A stretch of 64,000 nucleotides of DNA from Promethearchaeota archaeon. Its GTDB lineage: Archaea > Asgardarchaeota > Lokiarchaeia > Sigyniarchaeales > SOKP01. Location of the stretch: NCBI GenBank assembly GCA_019058445.1, contig JAHPZA010000006.1, positions 124,001-188,000 on the forward strand, written 5' to 3'. Shown here in pieces: positions 49,106-59,267 of the stretch. A program made the translations under genes and the position numbers. The number at the start of each line of letters is the position of its first letter. Position 1 is the stretch's first letter. The notes beneath the pieces are model-generated. The model did no database searches. It worked only from the letters and a program-made list of their open reading frames with translations, and was not told where the DNA came from.

Positions 49106-49200
49106 ACTTCTCAATATTTTTTTTTATTATTTATTTTTTTTTAAGATCTCTTTACTATACCCTTAAAATACTACATTCTACATAAAAAAAAAGAAAAAAA

Positions 49201-50388
49201 TTAAGTTAAAGTTAGATCTAAATGTATATCTGTAAGCGGATAGGAGATACAAGGATGGATAAATCCATAATTTTGGTCTATTTCACGAATAGTAACTTCG
49301 GGAGGCACGAAAACTTTACCAGAAACCATTTTTGTTCTACATAAAGCACATTGCCCTGAACGACACCCGTTTTCAATCATCAATCTTAGATCTTTCTGCC
49401 TTTCAATACTATTTAGGAGAGGTTCTATGCTAGAGGCCTCAAATGAAATCTGTTCTTTCTGACCCTGTGAGAGAAAGTCAAGGGTTACTTTGACTTTTTT
49501 AGAACCATCGATATCATTTGGCCAACCCATTACTTTTGTTATATCGTCAGGAACTCCAAATGCCTCATATTTTATACGATGAATAGGAATGTTTAGCGCA
49601 TTAAGTTCTCCTTCAATAAATTGATACATATTCAAGCTTCCAACAACATAAAAATATTTACCTTCAATGTTGCCAATAAAATTTAAGATTTCATTTTTAG
49701 TGATGAATCCACAGGCGCCCTTCCAATCTGATTCTGGCTCCGAAAGGATAAATTTCAGTTTTATATTTGAACGACGTGTTGCTATATCTTCAAGTTCTTT
49801 CCGAAATAAAATATCTTTTTCAGTTAAACATCCAAAAATTAAATACACGTTTAATGGTAAAGTGCGCTCAGTGATATCTCTTAACATCGATATAAAAGGA
49901 GTAATACCACACCCCCCAGCGATGAACACCAGATTCTGTCCGTGAAATAGAGTGTTATAAAAAAATTCTCCTAAGGGTCCTGTAGCCTCCAAGTTATCTC
50001 CAACTTTTAAATTTTCCAAAAGATATGGGCTAACAAAACCACCCTCTTTCTTTTTAATTCCTAATTCGTAATAGGCGAGATTATTTGGAGAGGAGACGAG
50101 TGAGTATGGCCGAGAGGTTCTTACTCCATTAATTTCTGCTGTAAGTCCAATATATTGTCCAGCTCGAAACGGAGATAGCAACTTCTTAGGATTTGCTGAG
50201 GTTAAACGGTATACCTTTGTATCCCATGAAAGTTCTTCTATATCACTCACTTGTAATACTAATTTCTCAGGATGAAGTCGCTCGCATAGATTTTCCAGAC
50301 CATCGTAATACCATGGGGTCTGCAAAGTTTGTTCTCGCTGTTTTTTAGCTTTTTCCGCGTTTTGATATTTTTTGATATCTTTCATCAT
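49201..50388 (-). CDS. FNR-type flavin reductase with C-terminal 2Fe-2S plant-type ferredoxin domain
   Basis: RPYSLVSSPNN, FIAGGCGITPFISMLRDI, NGCRSGQCALCRTKMVSGKV...HPC. Confidence 0.9.
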   Translation of the reverse strand: MMKDIKKYQNAEKAKKQREQTLQTPWYYDGLENLCERLHPEKLVLQVSDIEELSWDTKVYRLTSANPKKLLSPFRAGQYIGLTAEINGVRTSRPYSLVSSPNNLAYYELGIKKKEGGFVSPYLLENLKVGDNLEATGPLGEFFYNTLFHGQNLVFIAGGCGITPFISMLRDITERTLPLNVYLIFGCLTEKDILFRKELEDIATRRSNIKLKFILSEPESDWKGACGFITKNEILNFIGNIEGKYFYVVGSLNMYQFIEGELNALNIPIHRIKYEAFGVPDDITKVMGWPNDIDGSKKVKVTLDFLSQGQKEQISFEASSIEPLLNSIERQKDLRLMIENGCRSGQCALCRTKMVSGKVFVPPEVTIREIDQNYGFIHPCISYPLTDIHLDLTLT

Positions 50389-50391
50389 CGT

Positions 50392-51945
50392 TTACCACTT
50401 CCCCTCCTTTTTATCTTTGAAATACATTCCAGCTGCAATTCTGCCACCTAGAATAGAAGTTGAAAAACCGCCTCCCATATTTGTCCATGCTCCCACTTGA
50501 TATAGCCCGGGAACTGCTCCCCTTGATTTTAAACGCAACATTGGCCCATTATCAACATCCTGAGTGGTTCCATAAATTGCACCCTCTATATTTTTAGAAT
50601 AACGGTAGTAAGTTAGAGGGGTTGCTGCTTCTGCAACCTCAATATAATCGCGAATATTGGGCGAAATAGTATCTTCAACTAATTTTATCATTCCATCAGC
50701 AATTTCGTCCTTTACACGAAAATATTGGTCAGCGGATATGCCTTGCCAAAGTTTCCCCATTTGAAGTGTAGTTAAAACTAATTGAGTTGTTCCCGGTGGA
50801 GATATATCCTCATAAATATGGTTATAACAGGCCGCCACCATATATTTAGGGGGCTCTAATTTCCTAAACGTATCAAATGCTTCATTTTGATCATAAGTGG
50901 TATTAATAAATGCCTCATGGGAAGTAAGCCCAAGTTCTTTATATGACGCATTCAATCCTATATATACTGAAAACCCAGATGGTCCGATTTCAGGTGCATA
51001 AATACTCTTCTTATAACTGTCAGGCACAACTTCAGGAGGAAGCATTTTCATTGCAGTGCAAATCGGATTTACATTTGATACAATTGCTTTACATTTGTAT
51101 ATATCGCCATTCAAAAGGTCTACTCCGCAAACATGGCCATTATCAACGAGAATTCGGTTAACAAGAGCATTATATCTTACTTCACCGCCTAATTCTTCAA
51201 ACGCCTCGACCATCGCTGTAGTGAGTGAATGAGATCTTCCAATGGGAAATGCTGCACCCCATCTCAAAAAGAATATGAGCATTGCAATATAAACATACGC
51301 ATTAGCTCTATCAGGAGGGACTCCCACGTACCCCCACATCTGTGATATTACAGCTATGAGCTTTTTATCTGTAAAAAACTTTTCATATAACTCTGAAAGT
51401 GTAAGACCTGATACTCGAGGGAGCCAAGGATGTTCCTTTAATACTTCTTGAGGTGAAAACCTGCCCCCTTTGGATGCGATATACTCAATTCCTGCTAAAA
51501 CAGCTTTACACATCTCCATAAATTCTTCTATTCCTTGTTTTTCATGAGGGAAAAGCTCTATTAATTTGTCAGTATATTCCTGTATGCCAAACGGTAGTAT
51601 CACATCATATCCATCATAATAGATACTCCGGTACATTTCAGGAACTTGTTTAAACTTAAGCTTATGAGGTACTACACCTAATCTTTCTAAATACCTGTAG
51701 AGCCCTCCTCTATCTTCTTCAGTGCCAATATCGCTTAGTTCGTGCAAAGCACCCTCGAATTCAAATCTCCCCCTTACAAATGAAGTCGCAAATCCTCCCG
51801 GTACATTATGTTTTTCTAGTAGTAATACTTTCTCTCCAGCTAAGGCAATTTGGCAAGCTGCTCCTAGCCCTCCCAATCCAGCACCAATAACAATTACCGG
51901 ATAACTCGAAATTACTTTATTTTCATTAAAATTACTTGATACCAT
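50392..51945 (-). CDS. Phytoene desaturase/carotenoid isomerase-like FAD oxidoreductase
   Basis: VIVIGAGLGGLGAACQIALAGEKVLLLEKHNVPGGFATSFVRGRFEFEGALHEL; GLYQVGAWTNMGGGFSTSILGGRIAA. Confidence 0.9.
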   Translation of the reverse strand: MVSSNFNENKVISSYPVIVIGAGLGGLGAACQIALAGEKVLLLEKHNVPGGFATSFVRGRFEFEGALHELSDIGTEEDRGGLYRYLERLGVVPHKLKFKQVPEMYRSIYYDGYDVILPFGIQEYTDKLIELFPHEKQGIEEFMEMCKAVLAGIEYIASKGGRFSPQEVLKEHPWLPRVSGLTLSELYEKFFTDKKLIAVISQMWGYVGVPPDRANAYVYIAMLIFFLRWGAAFPIGRSHSLTTAMVEAFEELGGEVRYNALVNRILVDNGHVCGVDLLNGDIYKCKAIVSNVNPICTAMKMLPPEVVPDSYKKSIYAPEIGPSGFSVYIGLNASYKELGLTSHEAFINTTYDQNEAFDTFRKLEPPKYMVAACYNHIYEDISPPGTTQLVLTTLQMGKLWQGISADQYFRVKDEIADGMIKLVEDTISPNIRDYIEVAEAATPLTYYRYSKNIEGAIYGTTQDVDNGPMLRLKSRGAVPGLYQVGAWTNMGGGFSTSILGGRIAAGMYFKDKKEGKW

Positions 51946-52177
51946 AAGAATTAACCTTCTCAGATTACTTTTAAAATTTTTTTTTTCTCTTGTGTTTTTA
52001 TTGATTAGATCAAATTCTATCTATGCCGAAATTTAGTAGACTTAGTATATTCTTAACCTTTTTAAAGAAATAAAAGATTTATAAGTGTCTATACCGAAGA
52101 GAATATAACCAAAATTTAAAATAAGAAATATAATTTTACTTAAAAATTTCAACTAAAAACGACAAAAATTAAAAAAA

Positions 52178-52786
52178 ATGATTAAAATGGATAAAACTCA
52201 AAAAAAAATAATATTCTTCGTGCTTCTCATTGTTTTTGTTATTACCTTTCTTATTCATCTCGGAATGATATACCCTTTTATTAGATATGTACTTCGGCAG
52301 GAAGCTATGATTGAATTCATTTATATGATAATTTTTATTATAGCGTTTATCATCATAACTGGATGCTCTATCCCTATAGTTAATTTTCTTGAGGTTCGGA
52401 AAGCTTGGTTAATATATATGCCTTTTTTGTTAATCAATTTAGGATTAGCTTTGATAATGTCTTCATATCTATTATTTCTTATTTCAGCGGTAACTTTAGG
52501 TATAGGGTTTGCAGGAACATTATTCATAATTAATTTTGCATTGAACTTTAATGAAGAGGGAGATAAAACAAGAATTCAAAGCTGTGTTTATGCGCTTATA
52601 TTAAGTCTTTTGATCGGATTTATACTGATTGGATTAAGTTGGATGGGACTTGGAATTAATCTATTTGCATCTGAAACAGATGTTATATCACCGGGGGAGA
52701 TTTTAAGAATAAGACTTCTAATGATGATCTTTCCAGCATCCGCCATATTAATTGGAATAATAGTGGTTTTAATGGAGAAAGGTTAG
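52178..52786 (+). CDS. Membrane protein (about 6 TM), unknown function
   Basis: Hydrophobic segments across the whole ORF. Confidence 0.6.
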   Translation: MIKMDKTQKKIIFFVLLIVFVITFLIHLGMIYPFIRYVLRQEAMIEFIYMIIFIIAFIIITGCSIPIVNFLEVRKAWLIYMPFLLINLGLALIMSSYLLFLISAVTLGIGFAGTLFIINFALNFNEEGDKTRIQSCVYALILSLLIGFILIGLSWMGLGINLFASETDVISPGEILRIRLLMMIFPASAILIGIIVVLMEKG

Positions 52787-52890
52787 GAAAAGTAAATTCA
52801 ACATTTTAGAAGAAAAATTTTTTTTTCCCCTATTGGGGAGTGTTTAGTTAAAATCACTGTAAGTGAGGCATTAGAATTAATTGTAAGAGT

Positions 52891-53706
52891 TTAACGTCCT
52901 ACAAATACAGGATCTCTTTTTTCTTTAAGAGCATCCATCGATTCCCTAAAATCTTTTGATGCAAAGAGTTTTCTTAGTGCCTTATTTTCTAAATCGAGTG
53001 TTTTACTTAATATATCACTGAAATAGGCATGCATTGTTTTCTTCATTAATTTTATTGAAAGACTCGGCCCCTTAGGAGGGATAAGTCGAAGCGCTTGCTC
53101 TCTTGCATACGGGATTAATTCATCAGCAGGAAGTACTTTATTAATAAGTCCAAGTTCATAAGCTTCTTGAGCGTGTACTTGCTTGCCGAAATAACAGATT
53201 TCTTTCGCTTTTTGAAAGCCAATTAGAAAAGGAAGAACAAAATTAAGTGCAAATTCAGGCACTATAGCTCTCCTGCTAAAATAAAATCCCAGCCATGCCT
53301 CTTGTGCCATATAAATTAAATCGGAACATGCTAACGGCATAGTAACACCACCTCCTATTGCCATTCCATTAATCGCGCTAATCACGGGTTTATCAAAATT
53401 CCACATTTTCAAGCATAATTTCTTCTGTGCTATATCCATAAGGTCAATCTCGGGAAATTTCTGCATTTTATGAAACATTTCCTTTTTAAAATATCCTCCA
53501 GAGGTAAACGCGTCCCCTTTTGGATCCCCAGTCATAATTAAAACTTTCGCATTTTTATCTTTTTCCATGTCTTCGATGACAGTATAAATTTCTAAAAAGG
53601 TAATGTATGTGACTGCATTCCGTATTTCAGGTCTACTCAGAGTGACCGTACAAATCCCATTTTCTTCCTTTTCATATTTTATATCTTCAAAATCTTCAAT
53701 TTGCAT
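52891..53706 (-). CDS. Crotonase superfamily protein, enoyl-CoA isomerase-like
   Basis: SAINGMAIGGGVTMPLACSDLIY; RRAIVPEFALNFVLPFLIGFQKAKEICYFG resembles the ECI-type VPE...; hydratase Glu residues not retained. Confidence 0.85.
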   Translation of the reverse strand: MQIEDFEDIKYEKEENGICTVTLSRPEIRNAVTYITFLEIYTVIEDMEKDKNAKVLIMTGDPKGDAFTSGGYFKKEMFHKMQKFPEIDLMDIAQKKLCLKMWNFDKPVISAINGMAIGGGVTMPLACSDLIYMAQEAWLGFYFSRRAIVPEFALNFVLPFLIGFQKAKEICYFGKQVHAQEAYELGLINKVLPADELIPYAREQALRLIPPKGPSLSIKLMKKTMHAYFSDILSKTLDLENKALRKLFASKDFRESMDALKEKRDPVFVGR

Positions 53707-53855
53707 TGTTTTTTGCCATTTCTTAATTATTTCAAGTTAATAATTCAAGTCTAAGTAAATTTAATTTATAAACTCAAATTATTTTATTTTCCAAATTAAT
53801 ATAATTATAAAAAAATAATATGAAAAAAAAAATAACCGATTTATCGATTTTTCTA

Positions 53856-55544
53856 CTATTCTTGTCTAAGTTCCTTTTTCAAAACCTTTCCAACCAAACT
53901 TAACGGTAATTCTTCCTTAAACTCATAGATCTTGGGAACTTCGTATTTTGAAAGATGTTCTTGAGCATATTGTTTTATACTTTCCTTTACTGCTTCTGAT
54001 GCCTCAACTCCCTCTTTCAATTGAACTACTGCCTTTACAATTTCGGCACCAGGTCTGTCTGGATTAGGGACACCTATAATTGCTATTAATTGAATGTCAG
54101 GATGTTTTGTCATTATATCTTCAACGTGTACACTATATACTTTAAATCCACTGACAATTAACATATCCTTTGTACGATCGACAATAGTTAAATAACCTTC
54201 CTCATCAAAGACACCTACATCCCCTGTATGAAGCCATCCATCGATGTATGTTTTCGCCGTAGCTTCTGGTTTTTTATAATATCGTTTAGTAATCTGCGGA
54301 CCTTTTAAGCATACTTCGCCGGGCTGTCCAACTGGTACTTCTTCCCCCGTTTCTACATCTACAAGTTTGAAGTCAGTATCGGGGAGAGGTAGACCTACAG
54401 TTCCAATTTTTTTCTTCCCTAAAGCGGGATTTACTGATACTAAAACTGCAGATTCCGTCATTCCATAAACTTCAACGAATTTATTCTCTGAGTGGAAATC
54501 TTTTTCAAAGTCTCTAACTGCTTCAGCTGGAAAAGGGGCTGCCCCAGAAATATATAAATTTATATTATCTAGAGTTTCAGGTGGTATTTTTTTAGCCTTA
54601 GGATTATCCTGAATCATTAAAAATAAAGTAGGGACGTTTCCAAATACTGTTGGCTTTTTATCAATTATTTCTTTTATCATGTGGTTAGTGTCTCTCGGAT
54701 TAGCGATGATGATATGTGATGCTCCGATATAGGTTAAGAATAAACCAACGAATAATCCTGCTAAATGAAAGTATGGAAATGCCGAAATAACTATATCTGT
54801 TCCGTGTTTTCTGTTAAGCCATGTATTGAACTGAATACTATTCGCACATAAATTAGCATGTGTAATTTCAGTTCCTTTAGGGCGTCCAGTAGTTCCTCCA
54901 GTGTATTGTATTAACATTAAATCTTTATGAGGATCCATCGAAACTGGTTTTACATCGATTTCCGTATCGATAGCTTCTTGGAAAGGCACAACTTTTTTGC
55001 CTGGATATGGAACCATTTTTCCTTTTGGAATTTTTCCTAGTAGTTTCGCTATCCCTACTATAAACCCCGGGAGATTCATCATCTCAGCTATATTTGTAGG
55101 AATTATAACTTCGAGCTTTGGAATTTTATCTAAAATGTTTCCAATTATCTTTTCATGGACGATATCCATTGTAACAAGAAATTTTGCATCTGAATCATTT
55201 ATCTGATATGCAATTTCATCAGCACTCATAAGAGGTGAACATCCTGATGACACTCCTCCCGCTATATATGTCCCATAAAGTGCGATTAAATACTGCGGGC
55301 AGTTTGGGATATTCATTGCTACAACATCTCCCTTTTTCAATCCATTTTTTTGCAAAAAGGTGGCAAATTTCCGAGAAAGCTCTAATACTTCCCTATATGT
55401 CAGCACATTCTTCATAAAATAAAATGCTACTCTGTCCGGAAAGGCTTCCATAGCCCGTGTTAAAATTGTCCCAAAATCTTCATATTTATAGGTAAGGCTC
55501 TCAGGAACATGTTTATCATATGATTTTAACCAAATTTTTTCCAT
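53856..55544 (-). CDS. AMP-dependent acyl-CoA synthetase/ligase
   Basis: IQYTGGTTGRPKGTEITHANL; VYGMTESAVLVSVNP; GWLHTGDVGVFDEEGYLTIVDRTKDMLIVSGFKVY. Confidence 0.94.
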   Translation of the reverse strand: MEKIWLKSYDKHVPESLTYKYEDFGTILTRAMEAFPDRVAFYFMKNVLTYREVLELSRKFATFLQKNGLKKGDVVAMNIPNCPQYLIALYGTYIAGGVSSGCSPLMSADEIAYQINDSDAKFLVTMDIVHEKIIGNILDKIPKLEVIIPTNIAEMMNLPGFIVGIAKLLGKIPKGKMVPYPGKKVVPFQEAIDTEIDVKPVSMDPHKDLMLIQYTGGTTGRPKGTEITHANLCANSIQFNTWLNRKHGTDIVISAFPYFHLAGLFVGLFLTYIGASHIIIANPRDTNHMIKEIIDKKPTVFGNVPTLFLMIQDNPKAKKIPPETLDNINLYISGAAPFPAEAVRDFEKDFHSENKFVEVYGMTESAVLVSVNPALGKKKIGTVGLPLPDTDFKLVDVETGEEVPVGQPGEVCLKGPQITKRYYKKPEATAKTYIDGWLHTGDVGVFDEEGYLTIVDRTKDMLIVSGFKVYSVHVEDIMTKHPDIQLIAIIGVPNPDRPGAEIVKAVVQLKEGVEASEAVKESIKQYAQEHLSKYEVPKIYEFKEELPLSLVGKVLKKELRQE

Positions 55545-55694
55545 TTAACTCACTATTTTCAAAATTAATTTGTTAATTATTTATTTTGCTTTAGTGGAAT
55601 TTAATACTTTTCAAAATCTTGAATTAAATTATTCATTCTAATTAGAGAAAATAATAAAAAAAAGAGATTTAAAATTTAGAAATCTTTACATTAG

Positions 55695-56210
55695 CTATTT
55701 TTCTTGTTCCTTTTTGTTAAGTTCAACTGCCGGATCTTCAAGAGCATCATAATAATCGATATCAAACCACGAACCCGTCCTTTCTTTTGCCCATACAGCT
55801 TTTACTGGCATTCCAATATAGACAGAATGAAAATCAATATCTTTCGGCATATTATGAAGCCAAATTGTGTCGGCTCCATCTTGACGAACTGCAATAACGG
55901 GTAATGGTCTTTCACGATTTTTATCATCAGCCTCATAAGTGGCGGAGCCAGTAGCTATAGTTCCAGTCTCTGGCAAACGAACCCATTGATCTGGCATTAC
56001 TAAGCATCGTCCACATATTAATCTCGGGGGAAATGAGACTGTATTGCACGACCGGCATTTTAATCCTAAACAAACTCCATCTTTTAGCCCTTTAAGAAAG
56101 ACTTTTGTTCTCGACAAATTAAATTTATATTTATAATTCATTAAATACCAGTTTCCATGCAAGGTTCTTGTCTTTTTATATTGCTTTTTAATATAGTCTG
56201 GTAGTGGCAT
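55695..56210 (-). CDS. DUF35 OB-fold/zinc-ribbon protein
   Basis: GLKCRSCNTVSFPPRLICGRC; RQDGADTIWLHNM. Confidence 0.88.
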   Translation of the reverse strand: MPLPDYIKKQYKKTRTLHGNWYLMNYKYKFNLSRTKVFLKGLKDGVCLGLKCRSCNTVSFPPRLICGRCLVMPDQWVRLPETGTIATGSATYEADDKNRERPLPVIAVRQDGADTIWLHNMPKDIDFHSVYIGMPVKAVWAKERTGSWFDIDYYDALEDPAVELNKKEQEK

Positions 56211-56218
56211 TCTTTATT

Positions 56219-57463
56219 TCACCTCCATTTTCTCTGTGGTTCATCGGACATCACCACATGAGTTATTAAATTGATAGAACCGCCCCAACCATGTCCTAAA
56301 GCAGTGTGAACTGTTTTTGGTACTTGGTTGCCAGCTTTTCCCATAATTTGTAGAGCAGCTTCAGCTGGCCGTTCCATAGCAGAAGCTCCAATCGCATTTG
56401 TCGAATTGACGCCGCCAGAACAGTTCACAGGTAATTCTCCATTAAGCGCAGTAACTCCATTCCGATATGCTTCTGGAGCCTGATTTTCTTCAAAAAGCCC
56501 AATTCTTTCAACCCACATCAATTCTTGATTTGGGAATGGAGAATAAACTTCCGCATAATCAATTTCCTTATTGGGAAATGAAATACCTGCTTGTCCATAT
56601 GCCACCTCAGCTGATTTCATCGCTCCCAGTTGTTCGCACGGATCAGTTTGGCCTGCACCTGCACAATCTATCCCTATAATGGCCGATTCATTGCTGTAAC
56701 TCGCAACACCATTGATATAGACGGGAATGTCCGCTATTTGCTTCGCTTTTTCTTCAGTTGTAATTAACATCGCGCAAGCACCATCAGAGGCAGGACATAC
56801 CATTCCAAATCTCAGAGGAAAAGAGATATATGGTGTGTCGAGTACATCCTCTATGGTAATCGTAGGCATTTTTAAATGCGTCCACCAATTTTTTGCAGCA
56901 TTTCTTCTATTTTGGACAACAACGCGGGCTAGATCCTCTTCAGTTGCCCGACTACGCCTCATATAATTCATAGCTTGATAAGAAGCTACTCCAATTGCAG
57001 CTCCGGAACCCATATTTGATCTCATCCTCTCAATGGTATAGCCTAAATCAGAAAAAATAGAAAATTCTCCTAATGCTACAGATGCTAAACCTACTGTGGT
57101 ATCCCCACATGATTGCTGCTCGAAACCGATGCATAAAACCATGTCGTATAATCCTGAGGCTACACTGTAATAACCAGCTATTGTAACAGAACCTCCTGTA
57201 GTTCCGCCTGTGGTAACCCGGAGCAACGGTTTATTTTTAGAGGCCATGTGATCTCCCATCCATAATTCTGGCATATTCGCCCCTTCAAATGCGGGCATAT
57301 TACCATTGACAACCGCATCTATGTCCTTCCAATCGATATTTGCTTTTGTAATACAATCCTCAACCGCTTCATTGACCAATTCTGCCATGTTCACATCAGA
57401 ACGTTTAGATGCGTGTTCACAAAACCCACAGCTTATTATTGCTGGTTGTACTTTATGTGCCAT
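56219..57463 (-). CDS. Thiolase-superfamily protein, B-type (TGGTTGGS) subunit
   Basis: LRVTTGGTTGGSVTIAGYYSVASGLYDMVLCIGFEQQ; NCSGGVNSTNAIGASAM. Confidence 0.87.
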   Translation of the reverse strand: MAHKVQPAIISCGFCEHASKRSDVNMAELVNEAVEDCITKANIDWKDIDAVVNGNMPAFEGANMPELWMGDHMASKNKPLLRVTTGGTTGGSVTIAGYYSVASGLYDMVLCIGFEQQSCGDTTVGLASVALGEFSIFSDLGYTIERMRSNMGSGAAIGVASYQAMNYMRRSRATEEDLARVVVQNRRNAAKNWWTHLKMPTITIEDVLDTPYISFPLRFGMVCPASDGACAMLITTEEKAKQIADIPVYINGVASYSNESAIIGIDCAGAGQTDPCEQLGAMKSAEVAYGQAGISFPNKEIDYAEVYSPFPNQELMWVERIGLFEENQAPEAYRNGVTALNGELPVNCSGGVNSTNAIGASAMERPAEAALQIMGKAGNQVPKTVHTALGHGWGGSINLITHVVMSDEPQRKWR

Positions 57464-57466
57464 TTT

Positions 57467-58606
57467 TTAACCACCTCCCTCCAATACAAATAATATACTA
57501 TTTTGAGCACAAAAACCCACCTGTCCAGAAGCAATTGCTTTCTTGGCACCGGAAACTTGATACTCATCTGCTTCCCCTCGAAGTTGCTTCGCAGCTTCTA
57601 CTATTCTTGTCAGTCCACAAGCACAAGGAGTAAATGCACTCATCGCCCCTCCAGAAGGATTTAATGCTGATCCTGAATCAAGCAACGTCGCTCCTTTTCC
57701 ATTTTCAGCCAATTTTGCTGCCTCTGCTAATATTAATTCTTCACACGATGTATGTCCAAAGAGTTCTGCTACATCAATTTCAGATTTAGGATCACTTATT
57801 CCAGCCATTTTATACGCTTTTTCGGCCGCTTTTTCCATTGAAACGCTTTTGCTTAAATCTCTATCACCTAAATAATAGGTCTCCTGACATTGTCCCATCC
57901 CGGTGATCCACACGGGGGTATCCGTAATTTTTAAACTTTGTCTCTCAGGAGCTAAAATCATCGCAGTTGCCCCATCACATGGGATAGGATACATCAATTC
58001 CCTTAAGGGACTGCTTAAAACCTCAGAATTTAACACATCTTGCACAGAGATATCCGATTTTTTCACATCTGGTAAAGCTAAAGGATTTTTCGCAGAATTC
58101 TTATAACCTTGTACTGCAACCTTCGCAATTTCTTCTTCGCTCACGCCAAATGCTTTCATATAAGCCCTCATTTGCATTCCTCCAGCAGTATATGAGTTTA
58201 TCAAACTTATGGTTCTATCAAAAGTAGGATCTAATTCCAAGATTCTCACTGGCTCATATAAATAGCATGATGGCATGCTAAATCCATATATCATCGCTAA
58301 TTTATGGTTACCTGATAATATTCTATACTGCCCGTAAGCTGCGGCATGCGCTCCATCCATTTCGACTTTAGTCTCGTCCTTCATATAAGCCCCCCCTGCT
58401 TCTACTTTAAAGCAGTTCGAAATAGTTTTTCCATCATAGTAATCGTTCGTGCACGTTACTACAGTGGTAATATCTTTTCTTTTTAAACCAGCAGAATCCA
58501 AGGCTCCCCTCACTGCAGAGTAAATGGCTTCATAGGGACTCATCATCATATCCAGTTCAGGTTTTAGTTGACAATACCCAACAATTCCTACTCGTTCCAT
58601 CTTCAT
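57467..58606 (-). CDS. Thiolase-superfamily protein, A-type (EMDGA) subunit
   Basis: ETKVEMDGAHAAAYGQYRILSGNHKLAMIYG; LNPSGGAMSAFTPCACGL. Confidence 0.85.
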   Translation of the reverse strand: MKMERVGIVGYCQLKPELDMMMSPYEAIYSAVRGALDSAGLKRKDITTVVTCTNDYYDGKTISNCFKVEAGGAYMKDETKVEMDGAHAAAYGQYRILSGNHKLAMIYGFSMPSCYLYEPVRILELDPTFDRTISLINSYTAGGMQMRAYMKAFGVSEEEIAKVAVQGYKNSAKNPLALPDVKKSDISVQDVLNSEVLSSPLRELMYPIPCDGATAMILAPERQSLKITDTPVWITGMGQCQETYYLGDRDLSKSVSMEKAAEKAYKMAGISDPKSEIDVAELFGHTSCEELILAEAAKLAENGKGATLLDSGSALNPSGGAMSAFTPCACGLTRIVEAAKQLRGEADEYQVSGAKKAIASGQVGFCAQNSILFVLEGGG

Positions 58607-59043
58607 CCACCTCCCACCGGTTCAAAACCCGCAATATCGTTGGGATGACCTTTAACATTTTTCGCCCATACAACTTTCACCTTCATCCCTTCTTTTAGAG
58701 AATCTGGACTTATGTTTATGATCGGCGCTATTATGCCTGTATCAGCTCCATCAATTTGAATCAATCCCACCATAATGGGTTCCTTTGCCTTTCTTGCTCT
58801 ACGCTCTGTAACATTATAATTAGATACTGTGAAATTTTTTAGTACTCCATTTTCAGGTAATTCCACGAATTCCTCAGCCTTAGCAAAACAGTCACCACAT
58901 CGATTTCTTGGTGGCAAAAACACACGCTGGCACTTGGAACATTTGCTGCCTATAAATTGTTTGTTTTGCAAACCGTCATAGAATTTATCCATTACAATTC
59001 CTACCCAAAAATCAAACTCAGCACGCACCATGCCTCGTTTCAC
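58603..59043 (-). CDS. DUF35 OB-fold/zinc-ribbon protein
   Basis: GSKCSKCQRVFLPPRNRCGDC; IQIDGADTGIIAP; overlaps the next gene by 4 bp. Confidence 0.9.
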   Translation of the reverse strand: MKRGMVRAEFDFWVGIVMDKFYDGLQNKQFIGSKCSKCQRVFLPPRNRCGDCFAKAEEFVELPENGVLKNFTVSNYNVTERRARKAKEPIMVGLIQIDGADTGIIAPIINISPDSLKEGMKVKVVWAKNVKGHPNDIAGFEPVGGG

Positions 59044-59267
59044 ATAAACATCTTGTTCATCTTCAAGATTTAATTTTGAAATCGTTCTTCACCCAATATT
59101 TTTTTTTTAGTTTTAATTTAAATTTTAATTATTAATTAATTGGATATCATTATAAATATAAGTTTCAATAAGATATTCAAAAATTTTCAATTACTTAGTT
59201 TGCGAATTGTCAGTAAAAAAGAGAGAAAAAAATAAATTCGCTTTGCTCTTCTAGGAACGTAAATTCT

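Noticed and set aside
52826-52839. Perfect short palindrome TCCCC-TATT-GGGGA between convergent genes
   Set aside because: Possibly a bidirectional terminator stem, but only 5 bp and flanked by a homopolymer on one side only; insufficient to call.
29641-58606. Labelling the thiolase-fold genes as acetyl-CoA acetyltransferase (AtoB/FadA)
   Set aside because: The nucleophile Cys is absent in all five and the GHP His in four; only fold-level assignment is supported.
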